In this document: piece after piece, positions 11,931 to 23,020 of the stretch | How the letters are laid out: each line of letters opens with the position of its first letter | Numbering within the stretch: the stretch's first letter is position 1 | Translations under genes and position numbers: made by a program | The notes under the pieces: generated by a model | What the model saw: the letters and a program-made list of their open reading frames with translations, nothing else | What the model was told of the DNA's origin: nothing | The model's database searches: none | DNA from: Ulota crispa | Taxonomy: Eukaryota; Streptophyta; Bryopsida; Orthotrichales; Orthotrichaceae | DNA length: 64,000 bases | Assembly: GCA_963920765.1 (NCBI GenBank) | Contig: OY987248.1 | Coordinates: forward strand, 18,324,539-18,388,538 | Direction: 5' to 3'

Positions 11931-12784
11931 GAGGTTTTGTTTAGGTCACGTTGAGGAAGAGATAACTCCAAATCCCAAACCTAAGAACCCAACCGGGTAA
12001 TGGCACGATCAGGGTACCTAGAAAGGATTGCTTAACTTCAATTTGGCTATACCCATGATACTTTTGCTATTTATTATGTCTTATTAGATAGTGCTTTGCT
12101 ATTTATTTTTTGGCAAGAAGTTGCTTATACTTGTAGAGTAGTGGAAAACAAATACACTTTTTCAAATGATGAATGTTATAATGTTTAAATGAGCAATTAT
12201 GTGAGAAGTTCCGGAATTGTCTCATTTCATGAAAATGGAGTAAAGGACTGATCCGGACTACAAATTTGGTTAATAGGAATTAGGTTAATGCATTTATAGT
12301 TGTGCAAGCTTCTATGGTCCATGAAATTGAAGTGTATTACTCCATACATTATTAAAACTAGTTGTTGTGAATTCTTTTAGGGACAATTTCATACTTTCAT
12401 GCAAGTTTTTCCACGTCCAATAAAGAACATTAAAAATTTGTAATTTTTTTAAAAGTGGCAAAAGCATGCACATATACTTGTTTCTAGGTGCACATATGGT
12501 CAAAATTATTAAAATGTTAATAATTCATTTTAGGGAGTCATTACTAATTACAAGTCAAAAAAAGTCCGAATCAAGATGTTTGAGTTCTATCACTTTTGTG
12601 GTGTGAAAAAAAGTCAAGAAATTCCTTTTGATGGAAAGAACACTTTCTAAATGAATGTCTTAACATAAGGAGCTTAAGAAAAATGTTTCATCACTTGCAA
12701 GTTCAAACTTTTACCTAAACAAAACTAATCCAGACTCCTAAGGAAAGAATCCTGTTCGGAGGTCTGACAGGCTCTTTTAGGGGT
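11931..12784. other. AT-rich intergenic sequence
   Basis: No gene or repeat with clear ends is recognised. Confidence 0.35.
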
Positions 12785-13045
12785 ACCCTGATCTAGTGTT
12801 TAATAAGTTGGCAAATTTTTGCCTAAATCTTACCTCAAACCTTAGGTGGCTATTGGTACACTAAAATTTTTGTGTGAAAAGTTGGATGAAATCACTAGAT
12901 TCTTCTTGGAGCAGGATCCAATTTGCCAGCTTTTGGATGAAAGTAGCTTATACTAGCACTTTTTTGGATGAACATCCGTAGATCATTCATTTGTTCCAAT
13001 TTTAGCTAAAATTTCCCTACCTGCCTGCATTCTGGGCATTAGAGT
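12785..13045. repeat. Family W dispersed repeat (copy W1)
   Basis: The sequence shares TTTTGCCTAAATCTTACC, GGATGAAAGTAGCTTATA and the ending AAATTTCCCTACCTGCCTG with 52680-52921 and, in reverse, with 49640-50125 and 57170-57400. Here the outermost GAGCGAC end is missing, so this copy is incomplete. Confidence 0.5.
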
Positions 13046-14249
13046 CAGTTTGGGGTCATGAGAAGGCCTTGTAAGCCTTCCATGGGCAGTACCACAACCT
13101 TGATTTTTTGAGAAGGGCATGCAGCCAGCAGGGCTTAGATGTCTTGGGCAGCAAGAAAATAGGCCCAAATCAATAAGGTTGTCCAGTACATTTGCTTTTA
13201 AAATTGGGTCAACGTGTAAGCAGTTGTGTTGACTGCTTCTGAAACTAGGTTGACGTGTCTCTTGGCCATGCTGAATGCTTCTGAAAGAGGACAAGAGGCT
13301 TGTATGTAGAATGATGCTCCAAGAATTAGGTACACTTAGTATTTTATGCATTTGTTGGAGTCAAGAGAATGGTGCCAAAGTTGCATGGAGTTGCCACCTT
13401 TAGGGCTTTTGGCGGGACAACATGTGGTATTCCATGTCTTCCTTGCTTCCATAGACTTCAATAGTTATGAAGATCAAGCTGTCAATTGGTCACATGATGC
13501 TATTAGAGGAAAGGGTCACAAAGTAATTGCTGCCATTGTTGCTATTGAATTGACCAAGCTTTTCCTTAGCTCAAGTCTAATTTGTATGATTGTGAAGTCA
13601 TGGTGGACAAGATGAAGTTAGAAATTGAAAGAATGAAAGTTGACATTGGCATACTCCTTGTTAAGAGCAGCAAAATCCAACCTCAGTCATATCTAGGTTG
13701 CTATCTGGTGAAGCAATAGAGATGTCCAACATAAAGATGTCTGATCCATTATCCATGTGCTTCTTGCCAAAAATATTTTGTCCACTTAGCACTTGTTTCC
13801 TTCAGTTGTGGATGCTTGTTCCACAAGGGGTGCTAAAGTGTGAGTGGGGAGCGGTGAGAGTTGAGAGTTGAGAGTTGAGCAGGGAGCGGTGAATGTTGAG
13901 CGTTGAGTGGTGAGCAAAAATTGTTGAGAATTTGGAAGTTGAAAATGATAATTTAATGAACTTCATACAATTCTAAATATGCAAAAATGGTCATTACATG
14001 AATTTTTTTTTGATGTTGTATGAAAATCATCCATTGAAAAGAACAAATGAAGAATCATATTGAATGAATGAAGAATTATATGGATGAATGAAAAATAAAA
14101 TGGATGAATGTAGATGAAAAGAGGACAACAAATAAGATGCTAATACGTTTAGAATGATACATTATAATAAATAATCAAGGCAAAGTGCTTGAAAACTAGA
14201 GAATACAAAATTTCATAGATATCCACTTTTTCAAAGAAAGAAGATCAAA

Positions 14250-14870
14250 TACAAAAATGTTCCACCTTCTCGTGTTTTAAATAGGGCAGCATAATCCACA
14301 TTGCAATTTATAATATTTCAAAAGATTGCATCAAATGCTTTAATATTGAATTTGATTTTTTTATATGTGCCTTTTTACATTCCCATCTTCTAAATAAAAC
14401 AGCTCAAGCCCACATTGCAATTTGTAATATTACAAAGGGCATTGTCAAATGCTTTAAAATAGAGTTTACATTTCTTCTATTGTGCATGTTCTACCTTTCC
14501 AAGTTCCAAATAAGCAACTCAAGCCCACATTGCAACTTGTAATTATATTGCAAAGGGCATTGTCAAATGCTTTAAAATAAAATTTACATTTCTTTAATTG
14601 TGCATGTTCTACCTTCCTAGGTTCCAAATAGAGTAGCTAAAGCCCACATCTTAATTTGTAGTAACTTGAAGAACATTGTCAAATGCTTTAAAATAAGATT
14701 TATATTTCTTCAATTGCAAATATTCTACCATCCCAAATCCCAAATAGGGTAGCTCAAGCTCACATTGCAACTTGTAATATTGCAAATAACTGTAAAGTAT
14801 TTTCAAATAAGATTTACATATTTTGACATGTGCAAGGTCTACCTTTTCATTTTCCAAATAAAATAACATA
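14250..14870. repeat. 115-bp tandem array inside the Mutator-like element
   Basis: Five diverged copies of a unit containing CCCACATTGCAACTTGTAAT and GTCAAATGCTTTAAAATA follow each other at about 115-bp spacing (for example near 14296, 14411, 14526, 14645 and 14760). The copies differ by 10-20 percent by eye. No open frame is shared between the copies. Confidence 0.75.
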
Positions 14871-15167
14871 AACACAACAAATTATTTAAGGCAAATTTAT
14901 GTTCGTTAGATTTGAATTGCTTAACTTAACATTATTCTCAAACCAACTTAGTAGCAAAATGGTAATTTTGGCAATTTTCTCTATGACATGTCATTTTCAT
15001 TGATTTTTAGCAAAAAATAACTAACTTTTTAATTTCAAACCTTAAATTTTGTTGAGATTTCTTATATTGTGCAATTTTAACAAATTTTGTGTCTCTTTTA
15101 CAAGACACACTAAGAGTACAACAATGCCTCCTAGGTTTTGAGGAAGGTCCTAAGACAAAAAGAGGTA

Positions 15168-15440
15168 ACTTGCAAAAAAAAAAAAAAAAAAAAAAAATGA
15201 AAAAAAAAAAAGATTTTGATTTTGATTTTGATATTTTTTTGTAGGAGGGCATGTTGAATTCCAAGGAGCAAAAAGGGATAACTTGCAAAACCAAAAAAAA
15301 AATTGAAAATAATAATAATAATAATAGTTTGTAGGAGGGCTTATCGGATTTTGAAGAGCACTTTGCAAAATCTGTAATTGGGCCAAGATGACCTCCTTGG
15401 TTCCAAAGAGGGTCCTAAGCCCCCCCCCCCCCCCCCCCCC
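15168..15440. repeat. Homopolymer-rich stretch (A-runs and a run of C)
   Basis: An A-run of more than 20 bases lies near 15175-15197, further A-runs and AAT repeats near 15290-15325, and a run of about 20 C at 15421-15440. The short units GCAAAA and TTGTAGGAGGGC recur between them. Sequencing of such runs is error-prone. Confidence 0.7.
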
Positions 15441-16341
15441 TATTTGGTCCAAAGAGGGGTTTGTAGTGTGCAAGTGAATTTGTAAATTTTAGTATATCAT
15501 AGCTTGAAGCTTTTTTGAAATGTGATGTTTTTTTAATATCCTATTTATGCACGTCTATTCATTAAATATTCAAAACTCACGTCATAATCTCATTCATTAG
15601 ATGATAATTGGATGGATGATGGATGAATGATTGGATGAATGTTTTTTATCGTTAATGATTGATATTCATTCTTCATCCGTTTCAAATTTCCTTTCATGTG
15701 CATAAACTAGAATTTCTACCATTTTTGCCTTTGCTACCCTTATTTGGACAATGCATGAATTTATAAGAGCTCTCTTCCTCCAAGTTATTTGATGATCTTT
15801 TCATTTTTAAGAGTTGTTTTATTACTATTTTATGGGTTAACTTCATTTTTTATTATTCAAAAATGAATGTTTTTTAGTAAAATGTGAACACTCACTGCTC
15901 AAATCTAATTGCTCACTGTTCACTGCTCCCCGCTCACACTTTAGCTGTGCTGCTTGTTCCACCCACATTGCATGTTCAAAACTGCATTGTTGGAAAATGT
16001 TGTGCACCCTCAATGTAAGCAAGTTCCTAGTTAGCCTTGGATGGTGCAGTGGGAATTTGTTGAAACAATGATGGCAAATATTGAGGCAACAAAGGCTACT
16101 AGTTGGGCTTTGGGATGGGAGCCTCAATAGGGAATTTCAAACACCATGTCAATTAAAAGCAGAGGAGGTAACGAGTTCTTTGAGGACCCAACAGCAAAGG
16201 TATGGCACATGGCAAAGCATTTTGCTATGGATGCTAGTATTTCAACTTCTAGTGACCAGCAAAACGCCAATGTGCCTCTAGCCTCCTGCTCCCCTAGTGT
16301 TGGTGACAGCTGTAGAGATGGATGTATTAGATGTTAGAACC

Positions 16342-16530
16342 ATAGTAGAAGTCAAGCCAAATGCATGCAATAGTGAAGAGCATGCGGTAGCAAATGTTAC
16401 AGCCGTAGTAGAAGTCATGCCAGATGCATGCAATAGTGAAGAGCATGCGATAGCAGATGTTACAGCTGTAATAGAAGTCATGCCAGAAGCAAACAATGTT
16501 GAGAAGACTATGGTAGCACATGTTATCTCA
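16342..16530 (+). repeat. 63-bp tandem repeat, in frame (21 residues x 3)
   Basis: Three consecutive 63-bp units start at 16342, 16405 and 16468. In the plus frame open from 16297 to 16536 they encode variants of VVEVMPDACNSEEHAIADVTA. Because 63 is a multiple of three, the frame is kept through all copies. The first two are close to each other; the third is more diverged. No known repeat family is recognised. Confidence 0.65.
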
Positions 16531-16540
16531 AACTAAGCGC

Positions 16541-18649
16541 TTACAAATTGAACCCTCTTGGTATACAGTCTCTTTCTCTGAAATAGAATCTAAGATAGTA
16601 ATGTTAATTCAACTTTAGATTTTTGCAGTAAGGTATATATTTTTAACAATTCTACCCCTAGATACACTTAGTTGTTTGCCACTTGATTGCCTTTGGTAGT
16701 AGAGACAATGCTTCAATGTAAGCTTCAACAACTGTACTTCTTTTACATGGGCTTTGCCATTGTTTATAAAGATAAACATTTATGATTTTTGTACTGGAAG
16801 GACAGGTAATGGAAGCCATTTTGCTTAGATGTTGTGTCCAACATTTGGTTCATTTTAACAATTGGATCTATCTTTTCCATTTCAAGTCATGAAGCAGGAA
16901 TAATGCTCTAAATTATATACTCTTGTAGTCATGTGTGCTGCAGCAAGGCTTCTCTTATTTGTAGATTTCATGTGTTGGCAATGTTGCCTAGGAATATTTG
17001 CTCTAGTTGTTCTTCTTCTTAAGATATAGTGATGCTTAGATGTACAATTATACTATGTCTGATACAAGCAAGCTGTGGGGTAGCAAAAGTGTTGTCTTGT
17101 ATATATCTTGAAAGATAACGTTCAATGTAAAGAGCGGCATGCATTGCATTTCTTTATACTTCTTTTTTTGCAGCATTATACATTCATGGTACATTGTATG
17201 GAACAATTACATCCTTTCATTCTAGGGCTCAATTTGGACAATCTAAATATTTGTTTATTGGTTTTTGATCATCATAGACCTCTTTAATGTAGATTTTTGT
17301 TTCGGTTTTAAAATAATCTATCTATGCTACTAAGTGGGAGGATTTCAACTCCGTGCCCTTTCCCAAAATCTTCTAGAACTTTTTGATGGAAATTGAAGCA
17401 AGAAGGAACTCCCTAGATACAAAACACTAAGCACCCTTCAACCGTATCCTTTTCCAAAATCTTCTATAATTTTTTGGTGGAAGTTGAAACAATAAGGAAA
17501 CTACAAATATAGAACACCAAACACCCTCCAACCATGTGTTAAAAAACCAACAAAATGTCAAGCACCCCATAGCAAAGAATTAAAGAGTAGCATTGTGATA
17601 AAGACAACTACTATTTTTGATTTCAAAGAGGACAAGAATGATTGTAAAGCAATTGTAAAATATTGATTTTTTGTATAATACATTAGGATTAGATTATAGA
17701 TCAATTGATTTGATTCTATAAAGTTGAATGTTGCATTACCCATACATGTCCAATTTGCGCAAAGCGTGATCATATATAGTAGTGGAGGATATACTGGTTG
17801 TCTCATTTTAAACATTTCAACATACATACGCCAATATCAAAAAGGGACCATCACTATAAATAACCAATAAAGGGTTAATATTTGTGTACACTTTCATGCA
17901 CAAAACTTGCTACTATGCGGCAACATTGCTCTAGTCCTACATCTGTGAGTCTATAATTGACTTATATATCTTGTGAGTCTAGAACAAACTTATATCCCAA
18001 CAATCAATATATATGACATGCGGAAGCAACTTCACATATCTCACTGGAGTGCTTCTACTATGCTGAGACCATTGTCATCCTCCCATCCTTGGTAATTTAT
18101 CACCTCTCCTGCCATTTAAATTGTTGTGGTGTCTCCCTTGTGCCTACATGTCCTCCTCCATGGCAACATTTATCTATTTTTTATTCTCAAAGTTAGATTA
18201 GAATAAGGATAGCTTGACTGATTGCGGTACAAAGTACCTCTTTTGAAGATGCAGTAAGGACAACAAAAAAACTATTGAATTCTTGCACCACTCCTCAACT
18301 CAAGTGTTTCACAGTTTCAAGACAAGTATAAATTGTACGCAAGGAAAAGATATAACTGGTTGCACCCTTATATTTAATTTAATGCTTGCAGTTCACTTCG
18401 ACACCAATAGCGCCAACAAGGATGTACTGGAATTTTCAGCAGGGCAACGTCCTTGTGTCCAGAGTGTAGAAAAGTCAAAGGGCCCTCCCTTGATCCAAAA
18501 CTGGTTCTAATGGTGCGGGTCGCTCTACCCCGCCGAAAACAAAAATTAAACCTGCAGAATCCAAGTAAGGTAAGGTGCGGATTGTATGGTGCAGGTTTGC
18601 AATCTCAGCAGGTGGAGCTAGAAGAGAAAATCAAACTCCAGGCGGGTCT
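16541..18649. other. Intergenic region upstream of the BAHD gene
   Basis: Mostly AT-rich sequence with no gene. Near 17340-17540 two diverged copies of a CCAAAATCTTCTA block lie about 110 bp apart. At 18513-18530, GTGCGGGTCGCTCTACCCC matches the terminus of family W, which suggests a transposon remnant in the gene's promoter. Confidence 0.4.
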
Positions 18650-18657
18650 TATATAAT
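18650..18657 (+). promoter_or_regulatory. Candidate TATA box of the BAHD gene
   Basis: TATATAAT lies 77-84 bp upstream of the proposed ATG at 18734. Transcription starting about 30 bp downstream would give a leader of roughly 50 bases, which is purine-rich (AGAGAAAGAGAGAGAAGG). This rests on position and sequence only. Confidence 0.45.
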
Positions 18658-18733
18658 TATACTAGAAATACGGTAAAAACAGAGAAGGTCGGATTCTACG
18701 ATCAAAGAGAAAGAGAGAGAAGGTGATAGAACC

Positions 18734-21700
18734 ATGACAGACAGCAATCTAGATGAAGGGGAGGCAGTGCCTCAGAGCTTCAGTCAAATCGACGTGGTAG
18801 TGCACGCCGTGAAGGTGGTGCAACCAGCGGAGCCGTCGAAGGAAGAAACCCTGTATCTCACCAACATTGATCAGATGCTGATAGTACCAGTGGACCTTTT
18901 TTTTGTATACTTGCCGAACAAGGACAGAAGCTCCGAGAGTGTGTTTTCGGTGCTGGAGGACGCACTTGCCAAGCTGCTGGTGCCGTACCACTTCATGGCA
19001 GGGAGGTTCGAATTAGAGCCGGGAGATGAGTCGAGGTTGCAGGTGAACTGCAATGGAGCAGGCGCGGGGTTCGTGGTCGCGTCGTCGGAGCAGACGATCG
19101 AGGAGCTGGGTGACTTGAAAGTGATGAACCCCGGGTTTCGAAAGCTGGTGCCGTCGCCTCCTGGGGACATCGTCAGCCTGGTGGACGATTTCCTGCTCAT
19201 GGTCCAGGTAAGGTAGGAGGCTCATGAACGGAGCATCTAAGGGCTGAAACTGAAATTTTGGGATGAATGAAAGACAAGAGGAATTGGCATCTAATCCAAG
19301 TTGTTTCATATTTATTGGAGCTTTGTGGAATGAGTTATGAAATTTTGAAGTTGAAATGGCACAAGGCTCTAAATTGGTGCACCTCCTCATATGTACATCA
19401 CAATGGGAACAAAAAGATTGGGAAATGGGGAGTTGGGCAGCAATTTGTAAGCTGTTTAAATTTTGTCAGATTTCTACCCAAAAAAATTATGCAACTAAAA
19501 AACTTGTGAATTTAGCTATGTGAAGTTCAAATTTTTAACTTTTTAGTAGTATTTTTGTCCATTTGAGCTAAAAGTGAAAATCATATTTGAGATCACTAGA
19601 GTTAAGTGTTAGAATAAGATTCATAATCTTTATGTCTCCCAACGTGCATTGTTGAAGGGCTATGAAAAACAACATGTACAAACATAATACATGTAAGGAG
19701 GTGCACCATTTTAGAGCTTGCACGCATTTAGAACCTCTTACCTTAGTGCCTCCATTTCTTCAACTTCTGTGCTTTGTCCCCTCTCTTCTGCTTTAGCTTT
19801 CTTCTGCTTTAGCGGTACAAGGACTTGGCACTATACTCGAAAATAAACTGCAGCTGGCGGGTCCGGGGACGTGACCCTAGGCCTTGACATGGGTGTATCG
19901 ATCCGAGCTAATGAGGTTGGATCAGGAGTGCAGGTGACGAGGTTGAAGTGCGGAGGATTCACCGTGGGATTCCGCATGAGCCACGCCATGTTCGACGGCA
20001 CCTCGTCGACGCTGTTCTTCCGCAGCTACTGCCAGCTCTGCCGCGGGGAGTCGCTGACGTCGTTCCCCGACCTCGACCGAACCATTCTGAAGCCACGAAA
20101 CCCGCCAGCACCGGAGTTCGACCATCCCGAGTGCTTCAGACTGGATGCCATCCCCCGCACCAGTAGTAGTCTGGGCATCACGCCGGAGTACGTGACCAAG
20201 TACATCCCCATGTCTCTGGGGGAGATCCAGACTTTGAAGAGCATCGCCATGGCTGATGGTAGGATTGCCAAATGCTCCTCCTTTGAGGTCACCGTGGCGC
20301 ATTTCTGGCAAGCAAGGACGCGCAGCTTGGAGTTCGGAGCGGAGGAGGATTCGAATGTTTTGATCGCCGTGGACTTCCGGGGCAAAATGCAGCCGCCTAT
20401 CTCGCCCAACTTCTGCGGCAATGCCGTCATCTCCGCCCGCGTCACTGCCCCTGCTGCCGAGGTAACTTGGTGTTCGAAATCACAAACCTTTTAACATGAT
20501 ACTCCCTCCGTCCCAAAATGATCTTCCCCTTACACAAAATGTTATAGATTAAGCTCAAAACGAACCCTTTTTCAAAAAAATTGACCTATAAATAGAGTTT
20601 GATGTCCTTCTATTGTTATGCAATTTTGAGTTTTAAGCTAGTTTTCAAAATGTGGTTTCAAAGTGCTTGATGATTGAATTTTTGAGGTATTTTTGAAGAG
20701 CACCGGTGGCCACTTACTTGATGGCATGAGATTGGTTAGCATGCCCATGCTTTTGGACTATGTGCAAGTGTCATTAGCTTCCTTCCTCCTTCAAAAAGAA
20801 GATCATTTTGGGACACTAAATTAAGGTCAAGAGGAAGATCATGTTGGGACAGAGGGAGTATTAGTTAATTTGGGAAAAAGCCTTTCACAAATTGGATTTT
20901 GGGATACTAAATTTTGCATTTGTGAGAGCATTTTGGTGATTCAAAGTGAGTTTGTTGATAATTCCGTCAAGATATCTCATCGATAATGTAAGTCTTGAAG
21001 AAATCATCATAAAATTCACTCTAAATCACCAAAAAACTCTTAAAAGTAAAAATTTCACGAGTCCCAATATTGGTAACTTTTCCCAAATTAACAAATATTA
21101 CATTTTGTTTGGTCTCACATTGTGTTTTGGGTTAGAACCTTTGAGAAGTGACCACTGATCTTTAAACTAGCTAAATTTTGAAGGACTATTACCCAAAAAT
21201 TTAGGGAAAATTTTATGGATACCCCTAAAATTTACAACATTTGTTTACATAGATACCTTTGCTTTTTCAGAAATTACACACTACCCTTGGATTAAAAATT
21301 TTAGGCGTTTGTTTTGTTGTGCATGTCACTTCCCTTCTTCCTTTGTGCATGCATTGTTTCTTTTTTGTTTCATTACATTCCCTTCTACAACATTGATCAT
21401 GGAGGAAGTACGAGCTCAACAAGTAAATGCCTAAAAATTATGATCCAAGAATATTTGTGTAATTTTTGAAAAGGAAAAGATCTATATATGTAAATGTTGC
21501 AAACTTTAGGGGTATCCATGAAATTATCCCAAAAAAATTATGAAGCTAAAAAACTTGGAAACTTTACAATATTGAATTTGAAATTTTAACTTTTTAACAG
21601 TGTTTTTAGCCACGTACTTGAGTTAAAAGTGAAAATTGTATTTGGGATCACTTGAGGTGACTCCAAAAGGGTTTGCCCTAATTAGCACAAGTGGCTCAAA

Positions 21701-22555
21701 AAAATATTGCTAAATGTGCCAAAACCTCAAATTTAGCACTATCAATGGTGGTCACAGTTTTTAGAGCTACACCAAAAATGTAGTAAAAGTTTTGCTAAAT
21801 TGAGCCATTGCTGCCTTGGGGCCTAAAGTGAATGTTGTAAATCCACTTTAGAAGCACTTGGAGCACATGATTTTCAAAACATGTATTGCTTGCTCAAAAA
21901 TGTAAATCGACAAATAAGAGGAGTGAATTAAATTTAACCCTTCAGTTTAACCCAAAACATATCAAAATGAAAATTAAGAAAGACTAATGTATTAAACTAC
22001 TTTTGGACCATTCTTGAAATTTTGGACGAGTTTGTCTAATCTTGAACACCATAAGGTATTCAAATGTTTTACATAGATTTCTCAAACATTCTCTTTTTGA
22101 ATTATCAAATTTTAGACTGTAGACAATCCAAAATTAGTTGAATATGACATTATATGTTTTTTTGTGTCACTCTTGTTGCAATATTTATATGCAAGTATTG
22201 TGTCCATGTGTAGGTTGCTCAAAGCCCGTTGTCTTATTGCGTGGCAAAAATCCAAGAATCCATTGCTAAAATTGATGAGAGATATGTTTGGTCCGCGCTT
22301 GATTGGTTGCAAATTCATGGGGGAATGCCTGCCATTGGAGGTCCCAAAGATGTGTTGGTTTCAGCATGGTGGAAATTCCCATTTTATGAGCATGACTTTG
22401 GGTGGGGGAAACCTATTCATTCCGGGCCTCCCTCACCCATAACTGAGTATGCCCTTATTACTTCTAATGGAAGTGGAGATGGCGGACTCCTCCTTTTGGT
22501 TAGCTTTAGAGCTCATGAGTTGGTCAAGTTTGAGAGGCACGTCAAGGACTTTTGA
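18734..22555 (+). CDS. BAHD-family acyl-CoA-dependent acyltransferase
   Basis: Three exons are proposed: 18734-19207, 19934-20461 and 22214-22555, all with GT-AG borders and phase 0, giving 447 aa, a normal length for the family. The catalytic HxxxD motif is HAMFD at residues 175-179, within KCGGFTVGFRMSHAMFDG. The structural DFGWG motif is at 395-399, after SAWWKFPFYEHD. The first intron falls at LLMVQ|VTRLKCGG, the common intron site of this family. Near the N-terminus, YLTNIDQMLIVPVDLFFVYL resembles the omega-hydroxyacid/fatty alcohol feruloyl transferase (HHT/ASFT-like) branch of cutin and suberin synthesis, but other hydroxycinnamoyl transferases are possible. These enzymes are cytosolic and move an acyl group from CoA to an alcohol or amine. 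No frame break is seen. The second intron carries three MITEs. Confidence 0.9.
20502..20858. mobile_element. Stowaway-type MITE in BAHD intron 2
   Basis: The left end CTCCCTCCGTCCCAAAATGA and right end TCATGTTGGGACAGAGGGAG are inverted repeats, flanked by TA at 20500-20501 and 20859-20860. CTCCCTCCGT is the classical plant Stowaway (Tc1/mariner) terminus, and TA is its target. Just inside the right end a second copy of the subterminal sequence, AAGATCATTTTGGGAC, lies at about 20806-20822, so the right end appears duplicated. Confidence 0.85.
20863..21110. mobile_element. Family X MITE (copy X6) in BAHD intron 2
   Basis: It starts TTAATTTGGGAAAAAGCC and ends ACTTTTCCCAAATTAAC. The interior matches the copy at 11676-11930. 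It sits only a few bases after the Stowaway-type element. Confidence 0.65.
21203..21530. mobile_element. Family Y MITE (copy Y1) in BAHD intron 2
   Basis: The left end GGGAAAATTTTATGGATACC and right end GGTATCCATGAAATTATCCC form inverted repeats. The interior, with TTTGTTTTGTTGTGCATGTC, is shared with the copies at 35997, 47815 and 59902. No coding capacity is seen and the superfamily is unknown. Confidence 0.75.
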
Positions 22556-22602
22556 AACTCTTGAAACCCATAAAACATTGCTCCTACAGAATTGACATAC
22601 TT

Positions 22603-22608
22603 AATAAA
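22603..22608 (+). terminator. Candidate polyadenylation signal of the BAHD gene
   Basis: AATAAA lies about 48 bp after the stop codon at 22553-22555. Plant signals are loose, so this is only a candidate. Confidence 0.35.
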
Positions 22609-23020
22609 ATACACAATATTCATGTTAGCACAAAATTTCTACATCCTTAAACATTTGCAAATTTCTTGGTGTTTTGTATGTATTTTTTGATGTTTTGCAT
22701 ATGTTTCTCAACGTTTTGCATAAATCTCCCAACGTTTTGCAATCCAGGTTGGTTTTCGGGTACTTCTTACGTACCTTAGATATACTACAACTTTACCCAA
22801 AGTTAGAAATGACATAAAGTTGTTTAGCAAGAATGTGATAACTTATGCATAATTGACATTACTAGGGCACTACACCACAACTTGGAACCTCTATTTGTAA
22901 AATTCAAGGATGGTATTGAAGTAGAACAACCATCATACATTTTGGAATGCCATCTTTATCTTTTTCTAAAAAATGAAAGAGAATCTATTGGATCATTGTG
23001 TTTGTGAAACATTATGGTAA

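Larger units (their letters stand above)
13825..15951. mobile_element. Non-autonomous Mutator-like (MULE-type) element, 2.1 kb
   Basis: The same 11 bases, GCTTGTTCCAC, occur directly before (13814-13824) and after (15952-15962) this interval, which fits the 8-11 bp target duplication of Mutator-like elements. The ends are inverted repeats: GCTAAAGTGTGAGTGGGGAG from 13832 and its near-complement ending at 15945. Just inside each end are short GTGAG/GTTGAG-type units. The interior is AT-rich and has no transposase frame. Its main content is a 115-bp tandem array. Confidence 0.65.
13046..16540 (+). pseudogene. Decayed coding-like unit of unknown identity, split by an insertion
   Basis: Two blocks flanking the Mutator-like element (about 13346-13824 and 15952-16540) have coding-like composition on the plus strand but no continuous frame. 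The left block includes a charged, coiled-coil-like stretch near 13600-13670 (VDKMKLEIERMKVD). The right block includes SRGGNEFFEDPTAKVWHMAK near 16155-16215 and a three-fold 21-residue repeat near its end. I do not recognise the family. It could be an old host gene or a dead DNA transposon protein. The insertion between the blocks shows that they were once contiguous. Confidence 0.3.

Noticed and set aside
19871-19933. Coding sequence directly upstream of BAHD exon 2
   Set aside because: The frame is open, but the family's intron site (Q|VT) and an AG at 19932-19933 place the exon start at 19934; the upstream part aligns with nothing in the family.
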